Shown here piece by piece: positions 1 to 5,182 of a stretch of 5,385 nucleotides of DNA. How positions within the stretch are numbered: the stretch's first letter is position 1; each line of letters begins with the position of its first letter. This DNA comes from Nitrososphaerota archaeon. Lineage in GTDB: Archaea > Thermoproteota > Nitrososphaeria > Nitrososphaerales > CADDZS01. Below the pieces are notes generated by a model. The model searched no databases and was not told where the DNA came from. It was given only the letters and a program-made list of their open reading frames with translations. The DNA lies in the NCBI GenBank assembly GCA_027886795.1, contig JAPCJU010000099.1:1-5385 (forward strand). The letters run 5' to 3'. The translations under genes were made by a program, and so were the position numbers.

Positions 1-95
1 AAAGCAGTCGGCAGCGTCAAAAGACCGATCGATAATGTAACCAAGAGTATTACGAGTGTCGTACGCATCGTTATCTTGTGATACGGAGATTTCAT
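1..95 (-). CDS. N-terminus of an exported or membrane protein (partial, runs off left edge)
   Basis: On the minus strand an ATG at 95-93 opens a frame that stays open to the window edge, giving 31 residues. It begins MKSPYHKITMRTT and continues into a hydrophobic stretch (LVILLVTLSIGLLTLPTA, residues 14-31). Two lysines and one arginine precede the hydrophobic core, which is the charge pattern of a Sec signal peptide or an N-terminal membrane anchor. An in-frame TAG lies four codons before ATG95. A second in-frame ATG at 68-66 is possible, but starting there would leave only one arginine before the core, so ATG95 is preferred. There is no clear Shine-Dalgarno sequence. The mature protein lies outside the window, so no function can be given. 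Confidence 0.6.
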   Translation of the reverse strand, partial: MKSPYHKITMRTTLVILLVTLSIGLLTLPTA

Positions 96-170
96 ATCCG
101 CGCACTAAGCGGCCGACCAATTAGTTTCTTTCCTATTCAGATTATTTTGTTTATGTAGAGTTTAGTGATT

Positions 171-178
171 CTATATAG
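171..178 (-). promoter_or_regulatory. Palindromic TATA-like element, candidate promoter for the left minus-strand gene
   Basis: CTATATAG is a perfect 8-bp palindrome in an AT-rich stretch. Read on the minus strand (AACTATATAGAATC) it could serve as an archaeal box A. Transcription would then begin about 25 nt downstream, near position 147, leaving a leader of roughly 50 nt before the ATG at 95. Because it is palindromic it could also work on the plus strand. There is no clear purine-rich BRE to fix the direction, so the call is tentative. Confidence 0.3.
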
Positions 179-188
179 TTTGATTGTA

Positions 189-196
189 CTATAATC
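189..196 (+). promoter_or_regulatory. TATA-like element facing right
   Basis: CTATAATC lies in a T-rich context (GATTGTACTATAATCTTTC). If used as box A, transcription would start near 217-221, a few nucleotides before the TTG of the 62-codon ORF at 232. It could also give a long-leader transcript for the flippase-like gene at 624. This is a motif match only. Confidence 0.25.
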
Positions 197-231
197 TTTC
201 TCTATAGTTATCGCTAGCCCAACAAAAGGAT

Positions 232-420
232 TTGGAAATAAAGTCAGTTTTTCGAGGTAGACAAGCTATATCGAAGCAATTCTCTTCCAAAGAAACCGAT
301 CTGAATGTTGAATCAGTTTTAGCAAAAATCGAATTCTTGTTCGGGAATGAACTCCGGGCATTATCCCGCGAACGTAAATTTCCTTTCTTAAATCATCAAT
401 TATCTATTCATAAATTGTGA
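232..420 (+). CDS. Doubtful small ORF, 62 residues, unknown
   Basis: The frame begins with TTG at 232 and ends with TGA at 418-420. The product is hydrophilic and basic, with a possible amphipathic middle (ESVLAKIEFLFGNELRALSR, residues 27-46), no membrane segment and no cysteine. It does not resemble any family I know. Points in favour: it is the only sizeable ORF in the gap, and a TATA-like element sits about 40 bp upstream. Points against: the start is TTG, the nearest purine run (AAAAGGA, 224-230) is too close to the start to act as a ribosome site, and 62 codons can occur by chance in AT-rich DNA. It is listed only so the gap is not misread as empty. Confidence 0.2.
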   Translation: MEIKSVFRGRQAISKQFSSKETDLNVESVLAKIEFLFGNELRALSRERKFPFLNHQLSIHKL

Positions 421-552
421 GATTATTCATTTCGCATAAGGAAAATCGTGATAAAGATACGGGTTCAGCTGAAGTAAAATCGCAAAGCAAAGACGGCCCG
501 GCAAAGATTTATTGAGTGCTGGAAAATTATCGTGTTGATTGAATTTCTACAG

Positions 553-565
553 GACTGCAGCAGTC
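553..565. repeat. Short inverted repeat GACTG-CAG-CAGTC
   Basis: GACTG (553-557) and CAGTC (561-565) form a perfect 5-bp inverted repeat around CAG, ending 58 bp before the TTG start at 624. It could be an operator half-site pair or a small hairpin in the leader of the flippase-like gene. The arms are short enough to be chance. Confidence 0.2.
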
Positions 566-623
566 ATTATTAGAAGCCATGACAATGACGCGGGTCAATA
601 ATACACGTCCGAGAGAAAGATAG

Positions 624-1724
624 TTGTCCGAGAATCTTCAAAAACAAACCAATGGCATCAAACTGTCCAAATCTACGATGCTTTGGGTGTTCGTCGGACT
701 GGCGCTTAGTTCGTCGATCGTAGTAGTAATCTCTCTCTATTCGGGAGTCACTATTTCGAATTTTGCTTCCTTTGGTTACGCACCGTTTTTACTTGCGGGA
801 GGATTGTCTTCTCTTCGACTTTTAGTTCAAGTACTCAGGTATAGAGTCGCAGTATTTGGTCTCTCTGGAGTTCCAAAGTCGAATTTCAAGGGCCTTTCTC
901 TTGTCCGAGTTGGGAGCGAGTTTGTGTCCCTGACAACGCCGTCTTTGATCGGAGGCGTCGTCGTGCGAGCCGCGTGGTTAACCCAAAAAGGTGTGGATTC
1001 GGGCAAGGCCTTCTGGATAGCGTACTTCGAGGTTCTGATGGATGTTTACATCGGATCTGCATTCGCACTAGTGGCATCAATTTACGCGTTTTTGAAAGGT
1101 GCGACCATAATTGGTTCAACCATCGCGGCAATAGTTGCATTTCAATTAGTTTTCTACACCGTTATTTTCCTGATACCAGCACTTCGCGGTCTGCCCCTTT
1201 TTCCCCAGAGGCTGATAAAATTGGCGGAGTATTTTATGGGAGGAACAAAGGCAAAGGTACTCGAGGCGAAAATCAATCAGGCAACGAAGACATTTTCATT
1301 GTCTGCAAGATCGATTCTAAAAAAAGATGCTCTGCCGATAATACTCAAGGCCTCTGCCCTAACAATGGTTGACGCGCTGCTATTGGGCTTAGTTCTTTGG
1401 ATAATTTTGACACGTTTTGGTTTGAGTATTAGCGTTCCATTATCCGTTGTAGTCTCCTTCGGAGTTTCGACCATCGCGATAATCCCAATCTCGATTGGTG
1501 GCTCGGGCGTTGCGGAGTTTGCGATGCATTCGTTTCTCTCCTCCGTGTTGAATTTCAATTCCTGGACTGCAGTCTTGATTTGGAGAATAGTTTCATTTCA
1601 ATTCCTGTTGATACCGACCGGAATAGCTTTCGCATTTCTGATGCGAAAAACTATCTGGGCAAAGATAACTCAATCATCGAACGCAGTTGATGATTCTTTG
1701 TATCTAGATCGAAAAAAAGTATAA
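624..1724 (+). CDS. Flippase-like integral membrane protein, UPF0104 / LPG_synthase_TM family
   Basis: This 366-residue protein has about eight membrane segments (near 19-39, 53-72, 97-117, 129-156, 163-187, 236-262, 270-294 and 315-341). It shows the two hallmarks I associate with the UPF0104/LPG_synthase_TM family: R95-V-G-S-E99 followed by TTPSLIGG (104-111) and R115, and a late PISIGGSGVAEFA motif (288-300). This family includes the membrane part of bacterial MprF, which moves lipids across the membrane, and the C-terminal part of haloarchaeal AglD, which acts in N-glycosylation. No glycosyltransferase domain is fused here. The loop between segments 5 and 6 (about 188-235) and the C-terminal tail are basic, suggesting they are cytoplasmic. 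The start is uncertain: TTG at 624 follows directly on an in-frame TAG with only a weak purine run before it, and the first ATG (678) would begin right at the first membrane segment. The gene converges on PCNA. Family call is firm; substrate is unknown. Confidence 0.85.
   Translation: MSENLQKQTNGIKLSKSTMLWVFVGLALSSSIVVVISLYSGVTISNFASFGYAPFLLAGGLSSLRLLVQVLRYRVAVFGLSGVPKSNFKGLSLVRVGSEFVSLTTPSLIGGVVVRAAWLTQKGVDSGKAFWIAYFEVLMDVYIGSAFALVASIYAFLKGATIIGSTIAAIVAFQLVFYTVIFLIPALRGLPLFPQRLIKLAEYFMGGTKAKVLEAKINQATKTFSLSARSILKKDALPIILKASALTMVDALLLGLVLWIILTRFGLSISVPLSVVVSFGVSTIAIIPISIGGSGVAEFAMHSFLSSVLNFNSWTAVLIWRIVSFQFLLIPTGIAFAFLMRKTIWAKITQSSNAVDDSLYLDRKKV
1712..1718 (-). terminator. Oligo-T terminator candidate for PCNA
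   Basis: On the minus strand a run of seven T residues occurs 43 bp after the PCNA stop codon. Archaeal RNA polymerase typically stops at such oligo-T tracts without needing a hairpin. The run lies inside the last codons of the convergent plus-strand gene, where it encodes the terminal lysines. On the plus strand the spacer offers only TTTT at 1742-1745, a weaker signal. Confidence 0.45.
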
Positions 1725-1760
1725 CATATTTCCCGCAGATAGTTTTCGTGAAGCCGCAGA

Positions 1761-2570
1761 TCAGTCCGTTATCTTCGGAGCCAGATAATACTGAATCTTT
1801 CCAATTCCCTGATTCTCGCCGATATTGAATTCTAGCTTTAGCGGCATTTTGTTCGCATACTCAAAAGTAACTAGATCGGAATAGGGAGCAACTGCTTTTA
1901 CTAATTTTAGCATGTACTCCATGTTGTAAAGAGCCTTCGTCTCATTGAGATCTCCCAACAACTCCACTTCCTGTAGCAAACCACTGCTGTTTTTTCCGAG
2001 TACGATCTCGACCTTTCCGGAATCTCCCTTTCCTGACAAGGTAACAGAGTCACTTCGTACCACAACATTGAGGTAGCTCGACAAAGTCGAGACATCCATC
2101 AGTATCTGTTGAAATGAATTTAGATCCAACTTGAATCTGGTCGTGAAATTGAGTCGTGGGAGTGGTGAAGATTTCAAATGGTTTTCAATCAAATGAAGTT
2201 CGAACTCCTTTTTGTAAGAGCCCGATCCCATCCGAATTGAAAGCCCCCGTCCTTCAGATCTTGAGATCTCAAAAGTATCTTTTTGATCTGCACGTTTGAC
2301 GATTTTCAAAAAGTCTTCAAGATGTAGAGTAAACTTTGTAGGTTTTGAGCAGGTGTACCTTTCGAATGACTTGCTCGTTAGCGAGATATCCAAAAGCGCA
2401 ACGTGAGAAGGATCCATAGCCCTCGATCTGATTCCATCTGCGTCTACTTCGAAGGTCACGTCCTCCGCTATTGATTGCATTGCCAGTGTAACTGCTTTCC
2501 ATTCTGAGGGAGAACGTGAAAAGACGACGAAATCCTCTCTTGCTAATTCGGCATTCTGGGCCTGCATCAT
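1761..2570 (-). CDS. pcn: DNA polymerase sliding clamp (PCNA)
   Basis: This is the archaeal proliferating cell nuclear antigen homologue, a ring-shaped clamp that encircles DNA and tethers polymerases, ligase and FEN1 during replication and repair. At 269 residues it is somewhat longer than the usual 245-250. The N-terminal domain holds the family signature MDPSHVALLDI (52-62) and a basic helix (LKIVKRADQKD, 88-98) of the kind that faces DNA. The interdomain connecting loop, the docking site for PIP-box partners, falls near 126-148. The C-terminal domain has SGKGDSGKV (179-187) and ends YYLAPKITD (261-269), the canonical archaeal C-terminus. The start is ATG at 2570; a second ATG follows immediately, and no later in-frame Met occurs before Met31, which is already inside the conserved fold. 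A TATA box about 26 bp upstream and the lack of a ribosome site suggest leaderless translation. Neighbours do not appear functionally linked. Clamp identity is very secure; whether the genome has further PCNA paralogues is not visible. Confidence 0.96.
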   Translation of the reverse strand: MMQAQNAELAREDFVVFSRSPSEWKAVTLAMQSIAEDVTFEVDADGIRSRAMDPSHVALLDISLTSKSFERYTCSKPTKFTLHLEDFLKIVKRADQKDTFEISRSEGRGLSIRMGSGSYKKEFELHLIENHLKSSPLPRLNFTTRFKLDLNSFQQILMDVSTLSSYLNVVVRSDSVTLSGKGDSGKVEIVLGKNSSGLLQEVELLGDLNETKALYNMEYMLKLVKAVAPYSDLVTFEYANKMPLKLEFNIGENQGIGKIQYYLAPKITD

Positions 2571-2592
2571 GGTTGCAAATTGCTCGCAGAGG

Positions 2593-2600
2593 ATAATAAA
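2593..2600 (-). promoter_or_regulatory. Box A (TATA) of the PCNA promoter
   Basis: On the minus strand TTTATTAT sits with its centre about 26 bp before the PCNA ATG at 2570. Archaeal transcription usually begins about 25 bp downstream of the TATA box, so the predicted start falls at or within a few bases of the ATG. This supports both the promoter and the chosen start codon. Confidence 0.6.
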
Positions 2601-2601
2601 G

Positions 2602-2633
2602 TTACTGTAATTCTACAGTAATCTTCAGTAATC
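2602..2633. promoter_or_regulatory. Operator-like repeat cluster directly upstream of the PCNA TATA box
   Basis: TTACTGTA (2602-2609) and TACAGTAA (2614-2621) form a perfect 8-bp inverted repeat around a 4-bp spacer. A third half-site follows: CAGTAATC occurs at 2616-2623 and again at 2626-2633, exactly 10 bp apart, so both lie on one face of the helix. The first arm is one base from the TATA box and covers the place where the BRE would be, so a dimeric protein bound here could block or recruit TFB/TBP. I infer a transcription factor site; I do not recognise the regulator. It is not a LexA box: the CTGT and ACAG halves are 6 bp apart rather than 8, and archaea lack LexA. Confidence 0.5.
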
Positions 2634-2696
2634 GATTTGAGACGGACTCTTTCCTAAAGTCCCTAATTATTGTCGTAGGAGGTTTCTTCTCAAATC
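2634..2696. repeat. Inverted repeat with nested hairpin between the 561-residue gene and PCNA
   Basis: GATTTGAGA (2634-2642) and TCTCAAATC (2688-2696) are perfect 9-bp inverted arms with a 45-bp interior. The interior holds a second small inverted repeat, GGACT (2644-2648) and AGTCC (2658-2662). On the minus strand the right arm includes the final codons and stop of the 561-residue gene, so its mRNA 3' end could fold into a stem. No clear oligo-T tract follows, so it is not a standard archaeal terminator, and read-through into PCNA is possible. Confidence 0.35.
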
Positions 2697-4380
2697 AAAT
2701 CATCTTGTATCTTGTTCGTCTCGGATGAATTACCCATACCCACAAATTGAGAAGCAAGCCAAGAAGAAGTGGAACAGTCAAGAGATCTACAAAGTATGTA
2801 GGCAATGCCGAAGTCGTAAACGAGAATTCAACTATAGTTTGATTCGGATGGACCACCGTGGCGTTTCCAATCTTTGAGACAGAACCTTTCGAGGCAGTTA
2901 TGTTGTAGAACCCAGGAGGTAGATAGAAGGAGGCATTGCCAGTCGAATCTATGCTTGAGCTGATGCTCGCGCCCTGAGGGGATGAGACTTTGACGACGCT
3001 CCCCGTGTCCGGTTTGGAATTATTGAAAACGACGACCGTCAATTCCCCGATCGGAATGAAAGCTTGAGAATCGCTAAATGGCTCCGAAATGATGATGCTT
3101 TGAGGCGTTAAGGATTCTTGTCCAATCATTGGAGTTACCGTAAGCAAGATGGGAAAGCTCTTGGGGATGACGTATATCGTTCCAGAGTATACGCCGGAGG
3201 CTTGTGCGTCTGAATTATTCGCGATGGAATATGTGAGATAAGAAAGCTTCACATTTCCTGGTTCACCATAAAAGTCAATTCTTGCCAGATTAATCTGCAA
3301 TGGAAGGATCGAGTAGCTTTCTACCCCACCGACCTCGTACATCGCATAAACAAGTTTGGGCCATGTCTTTGGATCCTGATCGAGGTTCACTTGTCTCGTA
3401 AAGTTCGATTGCGACACCGAGAACGGATTGCAGCCCTGCAACCAAAACCAATTACCGCTAGAAAGGAGCAACGCCCTAGTTTCTGTAGGTACAAGGCTCG
3501 AGCCACTGTCGAAGAATGCCCGTATCAAATAACGTCCTGGCCTAAGATTCGTTTCACTTGTAAGGGTAAGGATGCGAGACCCACTCGAATTGAAGAGAGC
3601 GGTACTTGACCTGCTTGGAATCAGATCTCTTGAGACAGTTTCATTTGGGAGAGAACCGGAGTATCCGTAGAAGTAATAGAGCTCAAACCAGAACGAAAAA
3701 GGTTGGCTTGGTGTAGCCTGGGTGGAGACGGTTGAATTGTGCGAACTTGTATTGATGTAAAGCGACATCTGCCCTCCTCCGATTGAACTTGGCTCAGAGA
3801 GAAAAATTGTATCATTTCCGAAACTGGATGTCAGGCAGGCTTCCAAATTGTAGGCGTTGGACGGGTCATCCGAAAAGCCCAAGTTTATCTGGCCATTTTG
3901 AATTGAATATTCGGTCAAACTAATGACGGAGCTATTCAAAGCTGGAATTTCGAAAGGAACCAATATCGTATACGTCGTTGAATTCTGAAGAGTTACCGAA
4001 AGTGTCCAGATTCCCTCCGGATCTAAGGAGCTAAAAACGTGCAATGGTACAACCGTTTCTGGCTGAAGCGACATGGAAACGATCGGAATGGATGAAACGT
4101 TGGATGGACCCGATAACAAAATATCGACGGATTGATTTGAAAGTGATTGAATCCACAGGCTATCATTTGTTGTAAAAATTGGTGAGCCTAGCTGAGCCGA
4201 CGTCAAAGTATCCGGCCCAGGTCCTATCTTGATGAACGAAGGCGCGGCCGAACCGGAACTCAACAGTTGGGCATTCGCGAATTTGTTATGCAAGTTGGTA
4301 GAGCTTACTAACGCGCTCGCAGTTAAGAGAAAAAGACCCAAATATACTGCAACCGAAATCGAAGTACGATTACTTTCCAC
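2695..4380 (-). CDS. Sequon-rich, membrane-anchored extracellular protein of unknown function
   Basis: This 561-residue protein has an N-terminal signal peptide (hydrophobic core about 8-26, with a possible cleavage after ANA at 37). Its long ectodomain is rich in Ser, Thr and Asn. One membrane segment near 529-551 is followed by a basic tail (HPRRTRYK), which gives an outside-facing single-pass topology. Residues 445-521 look like a carboxypeptidase-regulatory-like beta sandwich: ELTVVVFNNS, then a G-A-S turn, then STGNASFYLPPGFYNITAS. The ectodomain carries 17 N-X-S/T sequons, so heavy N-glycosylation is likely. It has only two cysteines (C182, C317), which could form one disulfide. No catalytic motif is visible. 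The start is GTG at 4380, overlapping the upstream gene by 11 nt; an in-frame TGA lies three codons earlier, which leaves no room for another start. It is last in a three-gene unit. A surface-structure or adhesion role is inferred only. Confidence 0.8.
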   Translation of the reverse strand: MESNRTSISVAVYLGLFLLTASALVSSTNLHNKFANAQLLSSGSAAPSFIKIGPGPDTLTSAQLGSPIFTTNDSLWIQSLSNQSVDILLSGPSNVSSIPIVSMSLQPETVVPLHVFSSLDPEGIWTLSVTLQNSTTYTILVPFEIPALNSSVISLTEYSIQNGQINLGFSDDPSNAYNLEACLTSSFGNDTIFLSEPSSIGGGQMSLYINTSSHNSTVSTQATPSQPFSFWFELYYFYGYSGSLPNETVSRDLIPSRSSTALFNSSGSRILTLTSETNLRPGRYLIRAFFDSGSSLVPTETRALLLSSGNWFWLQGCNPFSVSQSNFTRQVNLDQDPKTWPKLVYAMYEVGGVESYSILPLQINLARIDFYGEPGNVKLSYLTYSIANNSDAQASGVYSGTIYVIPKSFPILLTVTPMIGQESLTPQSIIISEPFSDSQAFIPIGELTVVVFNNSKPDTGSVVKVSSPQGASISSSIDSTGNASFYLPPGFYNITASKGSVSKIGNATVVHPNQTIVEFSFTTSALPTYFVDLLTVPLLLGLLLNLWVWVIHPRRTRYKMI

Positions 4381-5182
4381 GAGCGCTCACCCAAACTGAA
4401 AGGAATAGAAAGACAGCAGGGGCCGTCAGTACTACCAACAAGTCGGACTGAAATTGCGAAATACCGAAAATCCAAAGCAGAGTCAATAGAGTGCCGCCCA
4501 TGGGCACAAGCAAGATCCAAGAAAGTTTTATCCTGGAGTCAGTCGGCCGATAACCCATTGTCGCGTAAACAAGCATTCCTACAAAAAATAAAGATAGACC
4601 GAATGACGACAGGACGTCTCCTCCAGGGTTCGGTATTCCTCCCGATCCCACTTCCATTCTTATCTGCGATATGATTAGAGTTCCTAATCCTGTTAGACCG
4701 CTAACGACCCCGGCACCGGAAAGCAAATTTGACAAGAATAACACGGAAGTCAATTCGAGAGTTGCAACAACTATGACTCCGGACAAAGTGTTGTCTCTGA
4801 TCATGCTCCTTGTAAAACCATAGATTGTGTAAGGGGTTAGAATTAGGGCAGTCGCCCCGAACCAAGCGGTCAGAATCACTCCCATGAATGTTGCGTAGAA
4901 AGGATCGCCTGTAAAAATGATGAGAACAAGCAGAGGAGGGATCAGGAGAGCTTCGAATGAGAAGACGATGATCGGTATGATTGGCTGAATTTGGTATCTG
5001 GTGCCCAGCGCAAGAAGTATCAAAACTCTCAGTATTTGACTGACCAGGATTATTGTTTCGACCTCAGACAGGTTAGACATATCCCCAACAACCGAGAACT
5101 CACCAAGAAATACAAGGTACAACGAGAATAGACCCAGCCCTACTGCAACGGATGCAACGAGCTTGATGAGATCTTTCCTCAT
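4370..5182 (-). CDS. Polytopic membrane protein of unknown function
   Basis: This 270-residue protein has about eight hydrophobic segments (near 5-27, 41-60, 67-91, 96-120, 134-152, 190-210, 219-240 and 247-266), with a further hydrophobic stretch at 155-172. The longest polar loop lies between segments 5 and 6 (IRMEVGSGGIPNPGGDV, 174-190), rich in Gly and Pro. The N-terminus (MRKDLIK) and C-terminus (SARGK) are both basic, suggesting that both are cytoplasmic. I see no transporter, rhomboid or glycosyltransferase signature and do not recognise the family. The ATG at 5182 overlaps the upstream stop codon as ATGA, and the downstream GTG start lies inside its last codons. Such close packing on both sides suggests the three products are made together and may form one membrane complex. 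Confidence 0.8.
   Translation of the reverse strand: MRKDLIKLVASVAVGLGLFSLYLVFLGEFSVVGDMSNLSEVETIILVSQILRVLILLALGTRYQIQPIIPIIVFSFEALLIPPLLVLIIFTGDPFYATFMGVILTAWFGATALILTPYTIYGFTRSMIRDNTLSGVIVVATLELTSVLFLSNLLSGAGVVSGLTGLGTLIISQIRMEVGSGGIPNPGGDVLSSFGLSLFFVGMLVYATMGYRPTDSRIKLSWILLVPMGGTLLTLLWIFGISQFQSDLLVVLTAPAVFLFLSVWVSARGK

Larger units (their letters stand above)
96..623. other. 528-bp gap with divergent promoter-like elements and no confident gene
   Basis: This stretch separates a minus-strand exported-protein gene from the plus-strand flippase-like gene, so it should hold divergent promoters. It is visibly AT-rich at 120-210, where CTATATAG (171-178), CTATAATC (189-196) and CTATAG (202-207) cluster. 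The only ORF of note is a doubtful 62-codon frame at 232-420. I found no tRNA, no rRNA and no convincing C/D-box RNA. Positions 421-623 hold an imperfect pair (GGAAAATCGTGAT at 440-452 and GGAAAATTATCGTGTTGAT at 521-539) and a short inverted repeat at 553-565. A small RNA cannot be excluded by eye. Confidence 0.5.

Noticed and set aside
440..539. Imperfect direct repeat GGAAAATCGTGAT / GGAAAATTATCGTGTTGAT and possible C/D-box RNA
   Set aside because: The two copies need a gap and a mismatch to align, and no ordered set of C, D', C' and D boxes at normal spacing is present.
974..1372. 132-codon plus-strand frame inside the flippase-like gene, and minus-strand frames at 886-1140 and 1277-1558
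   Set aside because: All overlap a gene with clear family motifs and membrane periodicity. Their translations lack domain character and are best explained as shadow frames.
1565..1574. Ten-bp palindrome GACTGCAGTC resembling the inverted repeat at 553-565
   Set aside because: It lies within conserved coding sequence of the flippase-like gene, and the similarity rests on a common PstI-type hexamer, so coincidence is the simpler reading.
2602..2621. LexA-like SOS box in the PCNA promoter
   Set aside because: The CTGT and ACAG halves are separated by 6 bp instead of the 8 of the enterobacterial LexA consensus, and LexA is not an archaeal regulator.
2674..2877. Plus-strand purine-rich site (TAGGAGGTTT) followed by an ATG frame at 2724 of about 50 codons with a few cysteines
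   Set aside because: It lies antisense to the end of the well-supported 561-residue gene, the Shine-Dalgarno-like site is too far from the ATG, and the frame is short with no family resemblance.
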